55,730 nt of DNA, taken from assembly GCA_027065125.1 (NCBI GenBank), contig JAMOOV010000046.1:1-55730 (forward strand). The letters are read 5' to 3'. Of this stretch, positions 9,464 to 18,811 are shown one piece after another. This stretch comes from Campylobacterales bacterium (GTDB lineage: Bacteria > Campylobacterota > Campylobacteria > Campylobacterales > JALSKU01). The notes under the pieces were generated by a model, which was given only the letters and a program-made list of their open reading frames with translations, was not told where the DNA came from and searched no databases. Each line of letters begins with the position of its first letter. Positions within the stretch are counted from its first letter, which is position 1. The translations under genes and the position numbers were made by a program.

Positions 9464-9508
9464 TTACATTATCCTTAAAAGTTCTGTTTTTTCATCATCA
9501 AATATCAT
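9464..9508 (-). CDS. Possible 14-codon ORF between panC and rimO
   Basis: An ATG at 9508-9506 is preceded by a good TAAGGA ribosome site six bases upstream. It opens a 14-codon frame (MIFDDEKTELLRIM). The TAA stop abuts the GTG start of rimO with no gap. This could be a coupling or leader ORF for rimO, or chance. No residue bias suggests attenuation, and no homologue is known to me. Confidence 0.3.
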   Translation of the reverse strand: MIFDDEKTELLRIM

Positions 9509-9516
9509 TTTATTCC

Positions 9517-10341
9517 TTATATCCAAATATTATCTATCAATCTTGTAATACCTACAAAAGCAGCTATGAGAATGATGCTGTCACCTATAGCTATCTCATT
9601 TTGTATATTAAAATCTCTATCCACTATCTCTACATATTCGATTTTGATATCTTGTAACTCATTTTTTATCTTCTCTTTTATCTTCTTTGATGATTTTTCT
9701 CCGTTTGATATGAGTTTTGCGGCATTTTTTAGGGATCGTGATATTTTTGTTGCTCTCTCTTTTTCACTTGATGTTAAGTAATCATTTCTGCTACTTAAAG
9801 CCAAACCGTTTTCATCTCTAATAATTTCGCACTCTATGATGTCTGTAGGTAAAAATAGCTCATTTACCATCTTTTTGACCAGATAGAGTTGTTGAGCATC
9901 TTTTTTTCCAAAGTATGCCTTGTTTGCTTTAGTGATATTTAAAAGCTTTAACACTACTTGTAAAACTCCGTTGAAATGCCCCGGTCTATGATATCCTTCA
10001 AGTATAAAACCTTTTGTTTTCGGAGCTACGATAGACAATTCGTCTTTAAAATATATCTCCTCTTTTGACGGTATAAAAAGTATATCAACTCCGGCAAAAT
10101 TGCATACTTTTTTGTCCGCTTCAATCTTTTTCGGGTACTTATCGAAATCTTCATTTTCAAGAAACTGAGTAGGGTTTACAAATATAGAAACTATTGTTAT
10201 ATCGTTTTCTTGAACAGATCTTTTTATTAAAGAGATATGTCCGTTATGCAATGCCCCCATGGTGGGTACGAAGCCTATTTGTTTATTCCTGAATTGAGAT
10301 ATATATTCAATTAAATTTTTTGTTTTTGTAAATATTTTCAT
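9517..10341 (-). CDS. panC: Pantothenate synthetase PanC
   Basis: From ATG 10341 the protein has 274 residues. A TTG three codons upstream (10350) is an alternative start, and neither has a strong ribosome site. The protein shows the nucleotidyltransferase signature PTMGALHNGHISLI near residues 26-39, the NPTQF block, the GHFNGVLQVVLKLLN pantoate-binding region, YFGKKDAQQ, and the RDENGLALSSRN segment. PanC joins pantoate and beta-alanine with ATP in coenzyme A synthesis. It is divergent from prfB across a 57-base gap and upstream of rimO and tilS, so a panC-rimO-tilS transcript is likely. Confidence 0.95.
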   Translation of the reverse strand: MKIFTKTKNLIEYISQFRNKQIGFVPTMGALHNGHISLIKRSVQENDITIVSIFVNPTQFLENEDFDKYPKKIEADKKVCNFAGVDILFIPSKEEIYFKDELSIVAPKTKGFILEGYHRPGHFNGVLQVVLKLLNITKANKAYFGKKDAQQLYLVKKMVNELFLPTDIIECEIIRDENGLALSSRNDYLTSSEKERATKISRSLKNAAKLISNGEKSSKKIKEKIKNELQDIKIEYVEIVDRDFNIQNEIAIGDSIILIAAFVGITRLIDNIWI

Positions 10342-10398
10342 TTTAAGCAACTTTTTTGTAAAATAGATTTCAAATTATAACATAACTTAGGAGATTTT

Positions 10399-11499
10399 TT
10401 GGATAATTACGAATATAATGAACTTTTGAAAAGATTGAGTACAAAGATTGAAAATATACAAAAAATTATAAATCCCCAAAAGCTTGAAAATAGAGTTAAA
10501 GAGATAGAGCAGATGGAGGGTTCTAATGAATTTTGGAATGATGCCAAAAGAGCCGGAGCTTTGCAAAAAGAGAAAAATCTAGCTTTATCTATGTTATCTA
10601 AATTCAAAAAGGCTAAAAATGCACTTGAAGATGCTGTAGAGCTTTTAGAAATGTCAAATGAAGAGAATGATGAAGAAACAAAGCAGATACTTTTTGATGA
10701 TGCTCCAAAACTTGAAGAGTTGATAACTAAGCTTGAAATTACCATGATGTTAAGCGGCGAAAATGACGATAAAAATGCTATCATATCTATCCATCCCGGA
10801 GCCGGAGGTACAGAGAGTCAAGACTGGACCAGTATGATATACAGAATGTACCTAAGATGGGCTGAGAGAATGGGATTTAAGGTTGAGGTTCTTGACTATC
10901 AGGATGGAGAGGAAGCCGGTATAAAAGATGTAAGTTTCATTATCAAGGGTGAAAATGCTTATGGGTATCTGAAGGTGGAAAATGGCATACACAGACTTGT
11001 CAGGATATCACCGTTTGACAGTAATGCAAAAAGGCATACATCCTTTTGTTCTGTTATGGTTAGCCCTGAAGTTGATGATGATATAAATATAGTCATAGAA
11101 GATAAAGATATAAGAGTGGATACTTATAGAGCAAGCGGTGCAGGTGGTCAGCATGTAAACAAGACAGACTCCGCTATAAGGATAACACATATCCCAACAG
11201 GTATAGTAGTGCAATGTCAAAATGATAGAAGTCAACATAAAAATAGAGCTACAGCGGAAAAGATGTTAAAATCAAGACTATATGAGCTTGAACTCATGAA
11301 ACAGCAGTCTGAAAAGGATGGTGTTGAAAAAAGTGAGATAGGGTGGGGACATCAGATAAGGAGTTATGTCTTGGCTCCATATAGACAAGTAAAAGATAAT
11401 AGAAGTAACAAAGCATACTCAAATGTCGATGCTATACTTGACGGAGATATTACGAAAGTTTTAGAGGATGTATTGATAACAGTTAGCAATCAAAATTAA
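10399..11499 (+). CDS. prfB: Peptide chain release factor 2
   Basis: This 366-residue class-I release factor reads UAA and UGA. The tripeptide anticodon SPF is at about residues 204-206 and the catalytic GGQ at about 249-251. The SPF and the [10 protein letters not shown] context separate it from RF1. The frame is continuous from the TTG start, which has TAGGAGA seven bases upstream. The autoregulatory +1 frameshift and in-frame UGA found in many bacterial prfB genes are therefore absent here. The N-terminal third is a coiled-coil-rich domain. It is followed after 15 bases by a small hypothetical gene. Confidence 0.96.
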   Translation: MDNYEYNELLKRLSTKIENIQKIINPQKLENRVKEIEQMEGSNEFWNDAKRAGALQKEKNLALSMLSKFKKAKNALEDAVELLEMSNEENDEETKQILFDDAPKLEELITKLEITMMLSGENDDKNAIISIHPGAGGTESQDWTSMIYRMYLRWAERMGFKVEVLDYQDGEEAGIKDVSFIIKGENAYGYLKVENGIHRLVRISPFDSNAKRHTSFCSVMVSPEVDDDINIVIEDKDIRVDTYRASGAGGQHVNKTDSAIRITHIPTGIVVQCQNDRSQHKNRATAEKMLKSRLYELELMKQQSEKDGVEKSEIGWGHQIRSYVLAPYRQVKDNRSNKAYSNVDAILDGDITKVLEDVLITVSNQN

Positions 11500-11514
11500 A
11501 TTACGGAGGCTTTT

Positions 11515-11844
11515 ATGAGATATACGGCGGAAGCTATGTTAACACAACTTGGTTATACTATAAATGATAGTGTTATGTCGCAAATGAAAAGAATTATTCA
11601 AAATACGAAAGGTTTTAACGAAATACAAAAACATATCATACAGTTAAACGATGCTTTAAAACCCTTTCAGGCTTATATAGCAATGTCTAATTCAAATGAT
11701 TATTTAAAGATAAAAAATGAGTCTGATGAACAGAGTTTGAAAGAAGTTGACAAGATGATTAATGACTGGGCTAAAAAATATAAAATAGATATAAAAAAAG
11801 TTGACGGCAAAGAGACATATTATATCATAGGTTTTAAATCTTAA
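11515..11844 (+). CDS. Conserved-looking hypothetical protein
   Basis: This 109-residue soluble protein is preceded by a strong GGAGG ribosome site, seven bases before the ATG. Helical segments dominate. The sequence reads RYTAEAMLTQLGYTIND at the start and IDIKKVDGKETYYIIGFKS at the end, suggesting a helical domain closed by a small beta hairpin. I do not recognise the family. It probably shares the prfB transcript and ends five bases from the convergent end of dnaX. Confidence 0.65.
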   Translation: MRYTAEAMLTQLGYTINDSVMSQMKRIIQNTKGFNEIQKHIIQLNDALKPFQAYIAMSNSNDYLKIKNESDEQSLKEVDKMINDWAKKYKIDIKKVDGKETYYIIGFKS

Positions 11845-11849
11845 AAACT

Positions 11850-13451
11850 CTATACTTTCCTTTGTATCGTTATCTTTTTTGGAGTAAAGAGTTCTCTTGC
11901 TTTTTGCACAAAAGGATCATCCAAAATACTCTCTCTTTTTGAGTCATTATTTGGATTTTCAATATGCGATGCCACACAAGAGGACGGCATCTCTTCTTGC
12001 TCTTTTTCTTGTTTGGGTTTTGTATTTTCTATCTGTTTTTCTGTATGAGTACACGGTTTCATAGAGATTTTTGTATTTATGCCGTAAATATCTTTTACAA
12101 AATGTTTGATGATGCCGGAAGCATGCCTTAGGATATTTTTGCATTCATCTTTGGTGCAACTCTCAAGCTCTATCGTATCATTTTCAAATTTTATAAAGTG
12201 TACACCCTCTTCAAAACATTTGCCCGTTTCATAGTTTCTATCATAGATAGCTTTTATCAAGAGTTTGAATTTATCCTCTTTTTGAGTAGCTATCGGGGCT
12301 TCTTGTTTGGTTTGGGTTTGGTTTGGTTTGGTTTGGGTGTTTTTTATCTCAAGATTTTCTTGTTTGTTTAAGGTAGGTTTTTTTGCTATCTCCTCCTCTT
12401 TTTCAAGAGATTCTATAAGTTCATCTATGGATTTTAACTTTGTTGCCTCTAACATTTTAAAAAATAGCAAAGACAGAATAAACCCACTATCGGCATTTAG
12501 AAAAAGTAGGTTTTTGGCATCGCTTAATATCCTAAAGAACCTATCGTATAAAATGGTGCTAAATCTAGCATCCTCATTAAAAAAAGAGTTTTTAAGATAT
12601 GCTATCATCTCATCTATCACAACTTCGCTTTCATACTCTTCAAGCTCTTTTATGATATTTAGTAACTCTTTTTTATCATTTTTTATCACAACATCAAATA
12701 TATTATCAAGATAACTCGGATCAATTAAACCTAACATATCGGCTATGCTTTTTGTATCTATAAAGCCTTTTGTGTAGATAATGGCTTGGTCTAAGAGGGT
12801 TAGAGTATCTCTAAGCGATCCGTTTCCTGATCGACTGAGCATTTCAAGGGCTTCACTTTCATACTTTATATCCTCTTTATCAAGAATATATTCAAGATGA
12901 TGTTTGATATTTTTCTCACTAATTCTTTTAAATCTAAAGTGTTGTGTTCTTGAAAGTATGGTAGCCGGTAGTTTTAGAGGGTCAGTTGTAGCTAGTATGA
13001 ACTTGATATACTCAGGCGGCTCTTCAAGAGTTTTCAAAAGAGCATTAAAAGCCTCTTTGGTTAGCATATGAACTTCATCTATGATAAATATCTTATATCT
13101 AGCCATCGTAGGCTTATATTTTGTCTGTTCTATCAAATCTCTTATGTCGTCTATCTTTCTACTGCTTGCTGCATCCATTTCAATGATATCAATATGTCTG
13201 TTTTCATTGGCCGCTTTACAATTTTCACAAACTTCGCAAGGCTTTTCAGTAGGACCGTTGTCGCATACAAGAGATTTTGAAAAAATTCTTGCAGTAGAAG
13301 TTTTTCCACTTCCTCTTAAACCTGAAAACAGATAGGCATGAGAAAGTCTTTTGCCTTTAAGTGCACCTGTTAAAACTTGAGCTATAGAATCTTGTCCTAT
13401 GAGTTCATCAAATGTTTTTGGTCTATATTTTAGTGCTAAAACTTCCGACAT
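11850..13451 (-). CDS. dnaX: DNA polymerase III tau/gamma subunit
   Basis: The start is ATG 13451, with AGAGGA upstream; an earlier in-frame start (13490) adds 13 untypical residues. The 533-residue protein has MSEVLALKYRPKTFDELIGQ, Walker A GLRGSGKT (about residues 43-50), a Cys-rich zinc module (CDNGPTEKPCEVCENC), DEVH in Walker B, and the SRTQHFRF sensor segment. It is the clamp-loader ATPase and, as tau, couples polymerase cores to the helicase. Residues after about 345 are a Gln/Thr/Lys-rich linker and a divergent C-terminal domain. A -1 frameshift signal at codons 356-358 probably yields a short gamma form as well (see separate entry). Confidence 0.95.
   Translation of the reverse strand: MSEVLALKYRPKTFDELIGQDSIAQVLTGALKGKRLSHAYLFSGLRGSGKTSTARIFSKSLVCDNGPTEKPCEVCENCKAANENRHIDIIEMDAASSRKIDDIRDLIEQTKYKPTMARYKIFIIDEVHMLTKEAFNALLKTLEEPPEYIKFILATTDPLKLPATILSRTQHFRFKRISEKNIKHHLEYILDKEDIKYESEALEMLSRSGNGSLRDTLTLLDQAIIYTKGFIDTKSIADMLGLIDPSYLDNIFDVVIKNDKKELLNIIKELEEYESEVVIDEMIAYLKNSFFNEDARFSTILYDRFFRILSDAKNLLFLNADSGFILSLLFFKMLEATKLKSIDELIESLEKEEEIAKKPTLNKQENLEIKNTQTKPNQTQTKQEAPIATQKEDKFKLLIKAIYDRNYETGKCFEEGVHFIKFENDTIELESCTKDECKNILRHASGIIKHFVKDIYGINTKISMKPCTHTEKQIENTKPKQEKEQEEMPSSCVASHIENPNNDSKRESILDDPFVQKARELFTPKKITIQRKV
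12306..12336. repeat. Pentanucleotide TTTGG repeat inside dnaX
   Basis: On the plus strand the tract is (TTTGG)2-G-(TTTGG)4, six pentamers in 31 bases. On the coding strand it encodes the QTKPNQTQTK linker of tau. Because the unit is five bases, gain or loss of one copy would shift the tau frame. The tract lies downstream of the predicted gamma stop. Confidence 0.8.
12349..12397 (-). promoter_or_regulatory. Predicted programmed -1 ribosomal frameshift element in dnaX
   Basis: On the coding (minus) strand AGGAGG (12397-12392) is followed after seven bases by A7 (12384-12378), read in the zero frame as GCA AAA AAA, which is an A AAA AAA slippery heptamer. After a -1 slip, translation adds nine codons and stops at TGA 12351-12349, giving a product of about 367 residues instead of 533. 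A small 5-bp hairpin (CAAGA-AAA-TCTTG, 12362-12350) lies 15 bases downstream. The arrangement resembles the E. coli dnaX signal (internal Shine-Dalgarno plus A-rich heptamer). Transcriptional slippage on A7 is an alternative. Confidence 0.6.
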
Positions 13452-13481
13452 ATCTATCCTCTGTTGATTATAATAAGTACA

Positions 13482-13510
13482 ATTATACAATTATTTTGCT
13501 TAATAATGAA
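13482..13510 (-). promoter_or_regulatory. Candidate dnaX promoter
   Basis: On the minus strand TTCATT (13510-13505), 17 bases and TATAAT (13487-13482) lie upstream of dnaX. A second TATAAT at 13472-13467 is closer to the start. The -10 is perfect and the -35 weak. It would let dnaX be transcribed apart from rho-murI. Confidence 0.45.
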
Positions 13511-13525
13511 ACTATACCGTATAGT
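13511..13525. other. 15-bp palindrome upstream of the dnaX promoter
   Basis: ACTATAC-C-GTATAGT is a perfect 7-bp inverted repeat around one base. It lies immediately upstream of the candidate -35 of dnaX and within the murI-dnaX gap. It could be a regulator-binding site. No factor can be named. Confidence 0.4.
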
Positions 13526-13560
13526 AGCAATTCCCATAAAAATATAATTTGGGATAAAAC

Positions 13561-14316
13561 TTAAAGAGATAGCCACTTCTTTGCAGTTTTTTTAAGGTGG
13601 TTTGGATTTTCAGTTGCAAAGTATTTGATATTTGTTTTTGAAAAAAAATTTTTAAAAACAAACTTATCTTTAAGATACTCTGCTATGGCTTCTCCAGAGT
13701 GGATTAAAATGGTATTTTTAAAAAATTTTCTGTATTCATTCTCTATCAATGGAAAATGAGTGCATCCCATTATTAAAACATCCGGCTTTTGAATATCTTT
13801 GAAGTAGTGGTGCATTATAGCATCGACAACTTTTCCATTATAAATATCCTCTTCAACCATAGGAACAAAAAGTCCTGTAGCCTTTTCTTGTAGATTTTTG
13901 TAGCCTTGGTTTTGCAAAAGTTTTTTGTATTTACCGCTTTTTATGGTAGCATTTGTACCGGTTATTAGGATATTGCTATTTTTATCTTTTACTCTATTTT
14001 TCAATGCAACAACACCTGGCTCTATAACCCCTACAACTTCGAATGATGCTTGATTTTTTAACTCTTCTATTGCATAAGCACTGACTGTATTACAAGCCGT
14101 TATAAGTATATCTATATCGAAGTTTTTGAAAAATTCCAGAGCTTCAAGTGCATATCTTATGATAGTGTTTTTATCTTTTGTACCATAAGGAACTCTCGCA
14201 GTATCTCCATAATATATAATCTCTTCAAACAACCCCTCTTTGATAAGAGATTTTACAACACTTAAGCCTCCGATACCACTATCGAAAACCCCCGCTTTTA
14301 GCATCTTTTCACTCAT
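13561..14316 (-). CDS. murI: Glutamate racemase
   Basis: This 251-residue protein interconverts L- and D-glutamate for peptidoglycan. The [12 protein letters not shown] start, the ACNTVSAYA motif with the first catalytic Cys (about residue 71), and [10 protein letters not shown] with the second Cys (about 179) are all present. The start ATG lies within the last codons of rho (8-base overlap), so expression is probably coupled to rho. The gene is followed by a 109-base gap before dnaX. Confidence 0.95.
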   Translation of the reverse strand: MSEKMLKAGVFDSGIGGLSVVKSLIKEGLFEEIIYYGDTARVPYGTKDKNTIIRYALEALEFFKNFDIDILITACNTVSAYAIEELKNQASFEVVGVIEPGVVALKNRVKDKNSNILITGTNATIKSGKYKKLLQNQGYKNLQEKATGLFVPMVEEDIYNGKVVDAIMHHYFKDIQKPDVLIMGCTHFPLIENEYRKFFKNTILIHSGEAIAEYLKDKFVFKNFFSKTNIKYFATENPNHLKKTAKKWLSL

Positions 14317-15655
14317 TCATTATCGAAAGAAACTCTTTGTTGTCTTTTGTTTTTAAGAGTTTTGAATACAAGAATTTTAAAGCTTCTATCTCTTCCATTT
14401 GGCTTATAGCTGTTCTTAATGCCCAAATTCTTGGCAGATCATTTTTATCTACAAGTAGCTCCTCTTTTCTTGTGCCGGACTTGATTATATCGATAGCGGG
14501 ATAAATTCTTCTGTCTGATATGTGTCTATCAAGTATGATTTCACTGTTTCCTGTACCTTTAAACTCTTCAAATATGACTTCATCCATTCTGGAACCGGTA
14601 TCTATAAGTGCGGTTGAAATGATGGTTAAACTGCCACCTTGTTCTATATTTCTTGCTGCACCGAAAAATCTTTTTGGTTTATGAAGAGCATTTGCATCGA
14701 CACCACCGCTTAGAACTTTACCGCTACTTGGAGTAACTGTGTTGTATGCTCTTGCAAGTCTTGTTATGGAATCAAGAAGTATAACTACATCTTTGCCTAT
14801 CTCTACTCGTCTTTTTGCTTTTTCGATAACAAGTTCCGCTACTCTTACATGGTTTGTTGCTGCGAGGTCAAATGTAGAGCTATATACATCTCCTTTGACA
14901 CTTCTTTGCATATCAGTAACCTCTTCAGGTCTTTCGTCAACAAGTAAAACTATAAGTTCAATCTCCGGATGATTGTGTGTTATGCCGTGAGCTAACTCTT
15001 TTAAAAGTTCTGTTTTGCCACTTCTCGGAGGAGCTACTATCAAAGCTCTCTGTCCTTTTCCTATGGGTATAAATAGATCTAAAACTCTTCCCGTTAACTT
15101 TAAGGGGTCATACTCAAGTTTTATCCTTTCGGTAGGATAAAGTGGAGTTAAGTTTTCAAAAAGTGGTCTGTTTCTGCTCTCTTTTAGTGGTAGATAATTG
15201 ACGGCTTCTATCTTTAAAAGTGCATAATATCTCTCTTGGTCTTTTGGAGGTCTAACTTGTCCCGTGACCACATCACCGGTTCTAAGGGCAAATTTTCTAA
15301 CTTGAGTAGCACTTACATATGCATCATTTTGACTATCGCTTAGATTTTCATCTACTGCTCTTAAAAAGCCATACCCGTCATGCATTATTTCAAGTATGCC
15401 TGTAAATAGTATATATCCACCTTGGCTTGTTTGGGACTTTAATATTTCAAACATTATATCTTGTCGTTTTAGTTGATTTGGATTTTCTATGTCAAGCTTT
15501 TCGGCTATTTCTATAAGTTCGGTTATGCTTTTTTTTCTAAGCTCTTCTATTTTGTATCCGTCAACAGGAATATGTGTTCTTTTTCCATTATATTTTTTAT
15601 TTGGAGTATTGCCATTTTTGGCTTGTCCTCGTTTTGTATTTTCTGAAGTGTTCAT
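14309..15655 (-). CDS. rho: Transcription termination factor Rho
   Basis: This 448-residue RNA-dependent ATPase helicase terminates untranslated transcripts. It has an N-terminal basic/Asn-rich extension of about 30 residues, then the Rho helical domain ([17 protein letters not shown]), an RNA-binding OB fold with [20 protein letters not shown], Walker [12 protein letters not shown] (about residue 205), Walker [16 protein letters not shown] and the Q-loop region [14 protein letters not shown]. The RBS AAGAAGG is five bases before the ATG. The placement near dnaX, ccoI and the heptose genes matches the order known in Campylobacter. Confidence 0.97.
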   Translation of the reverse strand: MNTSENTKRGQAKNGNTPNKKYNGKRTHIPVDGYKIEELRKKSITELIEIAEKLDIENPNQLKRQDIMFEILKSQTSQGGYILFTGILEIMHDGYGFLRAVDENLSDSQNDAYVSATQVRKFALRTGDVVTGQVRPPKDQERYYALLKIEAVNYLPLKESRNRPLFENLTPLYPTERIKLEYDPLKLTGRVLDLFIPIGKGQRALIVAPPRSGKTELLKELAHGITHNHPEIELIVLLVDERPEEVTDMQRSVKGDVYSSTFDLAATNHVRVAELVIEKAKRRVEIGKDVVILLDSITRLARAYNTVTPSSGKVLSGGVDANALHKPKRFFGAARNIEQGGSLTIISTALIDTGSRMDEVIFEEFKGTGNSEIILDRHISDRRIYPAIDIIKSGTRKEELLVDKNDLPRIWALRTAISQMEEIEALKFLYSKLLKTKDNKEFLSIMNE

Positions 15656-15785
15656 TGTGCCTTCTTTTGTTTATAAGATTTAATAGTATGCAATGCAGAT
15701 ATCTTTAAAATAAGATTTATCTCTATTCACAGATTGCTAAAATTTTGATAATGGTATTTTATAATAAGTTGAGTTTTTTGTCAAA

Positions 15786-16286
15786 TCATTTTTTGTATAG
15801 GGTGTATAATTCGGATTCTTCAATCTCTATTCTGGATTGTAAAATTTTTCCTATAGCTTCAAATTCTCTTTTAAAAAGCTCAAGGTATTGGTCGTTAAAT
15901 TCTATTGTTTCATATTTTTTTAAAAATGCAAAAACATCTTTATATATCTCTTCTGCTGATTTTGCCATATCTTCTATAAAATCAATATTTTCCGTATTTT
16001 TATAGTAATTTTTTAAATATGTGTATAACTGTATCTTTTCGCTATAATTATGTATTTCAAAATTGACTTTAAAGGCTTTTAGATACTGTTTTAAAGTTTT
16101 ATATTTTTTGCTTTGTGTAGCTTTTGATATCTTTGTAAACTCTTCAACTAATTTTTTGTGATCGCTTATAAGTTGAAGTATCAATCCCTCATTATAAGGA
16201 ATTCCGTCTTTTTGAGGTGTTTGCGATGTCTTTTTTTTTGCTAAAGTATCATTGGAGCTTCCAAAAAGTTTTCCAAAAAAACCCAT
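15786..16286 (-). CDS. Hemerythrin-like (HHE-type) helical protein, tentative
   Basis: This 166-residue soluble helical protein has a 35-residue basic linker (GSSNDTLAKKKTSQTPQ) and then a four-helix pattern: LQLISDHKKLVEEF, FKVNFEIHNYSEKIQLYTYLKNYY, an amphipathic third helix, and FEAIGKILQSRIEIEESELY. The DH..L...F, H..EK...Y and E-rich last helix resemble HHE cation-binding domains, but the H..H box of a canonical hemerythrin is incomplete. It may be an iron/oxygen-binding protein or an apo relative. A perfect AAAGGAGGT ribosome site precedes the ATG, suggesting strong translation. It is divergent from ccoI. Confidence 0.5.
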   Translation of the reverse strand: MGFFGKLFGSSNDTLAKKKTSQTPQKDGIPYNEGLILQLISDHKKLVEEFTKISKATQSKKYKTLKQYLKAFKVNFEIHNYSEKIQLYTYLKNYYKNTENIDFIEDMAKSAEEIYKDVFAFLKKYETIEFNDQYLELFKREFEAIGKILQSRIEIEESELYTLYKK

Positions 16287-16411
16287 ATTTGCTACCTCCT
16301 TTAAAACTTTTAAACTATTGTACTATTTTAAGTCTTAAATTATATTATAACAAGGTCTAAATATTCAGCTAAATTGTTTTATAATACGATAAAAAATATA
16401 GGAATAAAATA

Positions 16412-18811
16412 TTGGCTAAAGTTATTTGCGATCATTGTCACTTGGAATTTGATGAAAAAGTGATGATAAAAGATGAAGTCAATGGGGAAACTTTATACTT
16501 TTGCTGTAAAGGGTGTCAGGGGATTTATCATCTTTTAAGAAGTGAAGGGCTTGATGATTTTTATGAGAAAGTTGGCAACAATAAGTTAGAGCCTCCAAAA
16601 AATATACATGATGATCTTCATAAATTCGATCTTGAAGGGTTTAAAAATAAATATATCAAAGAAAAAGATGGTTTTTATGAGATAAATCTTATCATTGAAG
16701 GTATCCACTGTTCGGCTTGTGTTTGGCTTAATGAAAAAGTTTTACATCAAACGGAAGGGATAATTGAAGCTACGATAAATTATACCAATAATAAAGCAAA
16801 AATAGTCTGGGATCCAGATACTATAAAACTTTCTCAAATTATAGAGAAAATTAGAAGCATAGGATACAATGGATACCCTTATGATCCGAAACTTCAAGAG
16901 GAAAGAGCCAATAAGGCAAGAAGGGATTATTATGCAAGACTTCTTGTGGCTATCTTTGCTACTATGAATATCATGTGGATAGCCATAGCTCAATATGCCG
17001 GATATTTTACAGGCATAAGAAGTGATATGAAAAATGTTTTAAATATTGCAGAGTTTGTATTGGCTACCCCGGCTCTTTTTTATACCGGTTGGATATATTT
17101 CAGAGGGGCTTATTTTGCTTTAAAAAATAAATTTATAAATATGGATGTATTAGTTATAACAGGTGCAAGTTTGGCATATGCCTATTCGGTTTATGCTATG
17201 ATTACCCATACCGGAGAGGTTTATTTTGATTCGGTAACTATGATAATAACTTTTGTTTTTGTGGGTAAATATCTTGAAGTTTTAAGCAAGAAAAAAGCCG
17301 TTGATGCTATGGATAATCTAATGGGTTCCATACCTACGGAGCTTACAATAATTAAAGATAAAGAAAAAAGTATAATATCTGTAGAAGAGATTGAAGAGGG
17401 TGATATAATAGAGATAAAACCCGGAGATAAGATAGTGATAGACGGGATTATTGTAAACGGGGAAGGTAATTTTGATCTTTCAAGTCTAACCGGAGAGAGC
17501 GAACCTGTATATAAAAAAGAGGGAGATGAGATACTAAGCGGTTCTATCTGTCTTGATGCGGTTATAAGATATAAAGCTACCAAAAATTTTAAACACTCTA
17601 TGCTTTCAAGTATTGTTACACTTCTTGAAGAGTCTATATCTAAAAAACCCTCTATTGAAAAATTGGCAGATACCATTTCCGGATATTTTTCTCTTGTTAT
17701 ATTGAGTATTGCATTATTGACTTTTATCGGTTGGTATATACATGGAGTAGGATTTGAAAAATCTCTTATCATAGGAATTTCAGTCATAGTTATAGCTTGT
17801 CCATGTGCTTTGGGGCTTGCTACTCCTATGGCTGCTCTGATAGGTATCAATACTGCTTCAAGCAAAGGAATACTCTTTAAAGAGGCGGAATTTTTAGAAA
17901 CTATGGCAAAAAGTGATACTATCGTGCTTGATAAAACGGGAACCATAACTGAAGGAAAACCAAAAGTTATAAATTCCAAAGTGTTGCATCCGTTTGATAA
18001 AAATTTACTATATTCACTTGTAAAAAGCTCAAAACATCCTATTAGTAAAGCGATTGTGAAATATTTAAAAGAATCTGATGAAAATATCAAAGAGTATTAT
18101 TTATCAAATCTTAAAAATATAGAAGCAAGAGGTATAAGCGGAGAATATAAAGAACACAAACTATTTGGGGGTAACATAGAGCTTATTAAGGAGATTGGTG
18201 TAGATTTTGATGATGATATAAATAGTACCGTGTTTGTATTTGTGATTGATAAAAAAGCTGTAGCCTATTTTGAACTTAAAGACTCTTTAAAAAAAGATGC
18301 GAAAGAAGTAATAAAGGAAATAAAAAAAAGAGGTATCAAACCCATAATGCTAACCGGAGACAATGAAAAGGTTGCCAATGAGATAGCAAGAGAGGTTGGT
18401 ATAGATGAGGTGCATCACTCTTTATTTCCAAAAGATAAAGCCGATATGATAGATAAACTTCACAAAGATAAAAAAATCGTTATAATGGTAGGAGACGGGA
18501 TTAATGATGCTTTGGCACTTTCAAGAGCCGATATTGCCATCAGTATGGGAAATGGTGCCGATGTAAGTGTGGAAGTGAGTGATGTGGTGCTTTTAAATGA
18601 TGATATGCAAAGTCTTTTAGATGCTTTAAAGATAAGTAAAAAAGCTTATGCAACTATTAAGGAAAATTTTACATTGTCGGTTATATATAACTCCATTACT
18701 ATACCTCTTGCAGTCATGGGATATGTTATGCCTCTTATCGCTGCATTATCTATGTCTTTGAGTTCTTTGATAGTAGTTGGAAATTCATTTAGGATAAGGA
18801 AGTTAAAATGA
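16412..18811 (+). CDS. ccoI: Copper-type P1B ATPase CcoI/FixI (cbb3 oxidase assembly)
   Basis: This 799-residue P-type ATPase starts at TTG, with ATAGGA upstream and a TATAAT at 16380-16385. The N-terminus holds a Cys-rich metal module (CDHCHLEF and FCCKGCQGIYHLL). An HMA domain with GIHCSACVW near residue 95 follows, then transmembrane helices, a TGES actuator loop, the CPC ion-binding motif (about 463-465), the phosphorylated Asp in DKTGTITEG (about 507), and GDGINDALAL. CcoI supplies copper for the CuB centre of cbb3 oxidase. The 4-base overlap with ccoS supports this role over general copper export. Confidence 0.92.
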   Translation: MAKVICDHCHLEFDEKVMIKDEVNGETLYFCCKGCQGIYHLLRSEGLDDFYEKVGNNKLEPPKNIHDDLHKFDLEGFKNKYIKEKDGFYEINLIIEGIHCSACVWLNEKVLHQTEGIIEATINYTNNKAKIVWDPDTIKLSQIIEKIRSIGYNGYPYDPKLQEERANKARRDYYARLLVAIFATMNIMWIAIAQYAGYFTGIRSDMKNVLNIAEFVLATPALFYTGWIYFRGAYFALKNKFINMDVLVITGASLAYAYSVYAMITHTGEVYFDSVTMIITFVFVGKYLEVLSKKKAVDAMDNLMGSIPTELTIIKDKEKSIISVEEIEEGDIIEIKPGDKIVIDGIIVNGEGNFDLSSLTGESEPVYKKEGDEILSGSICLDAVIRYKATKNFKHSMLSSIVTLLEESISKKPSIEKLADTISGYFSLVILSIALLTFIGWYIHGVGFEKSLIIGISVIVIACPCALGLATPMAALIGINTASSKGILFKEAEFLETMAKSDTIVLDKTGTITEGKPKVINSKVLHPFDKNLLYSLVKSSKHPISKAIVKYLKESDENIKEYYLSNLKNIEARGISGEYKEHKLFGGNIELIKEIGVDFDDDINSTVFVFVIDKKAVAYFELKDSLKKDAKEVIKEIKKRGIKPIMLTGDNEKVANEIAREVGIDEVHHSLFPKDKADMIDKLHKDKKIVIMVGDGINDALALSRADIAISMGNGADVSVEVSDVVLLNDDMQSLLDALKISKKAYATIKENFTLSVIYNSITIPLAVMGYVMPLIAALSMSLSSLIVVGNSFRIRKLK

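Noticed and set aside
10399-10500. RF2 programmed +1 frameshift
   Set aside because: The prfB frame is continuous from its start through SPF and GGQ; no in-frame UGA is present.
12640-12700. A6G tract in dnaX as an earlier slippery site
   Set aside because: The AAAAAAG lies in the wrong phase for an X XXY YYZ slip and has no upstream Shine-Dalgarno.
13452-13490. Longer dnaX N-terminus from 13490
   Set aside because: The extra 13 residues match no DnaX start, and the ATG at 13451 has a good AGAGGA site.
17221-18090. 289-residue open frame antisense to ccoI
   Set aside because: It lies wholly inside a well-supported P-type ATPase gene, has no ribosome site or recognisable domain, and has the Ser/Ile-rich composition typical of an antisense shadow.
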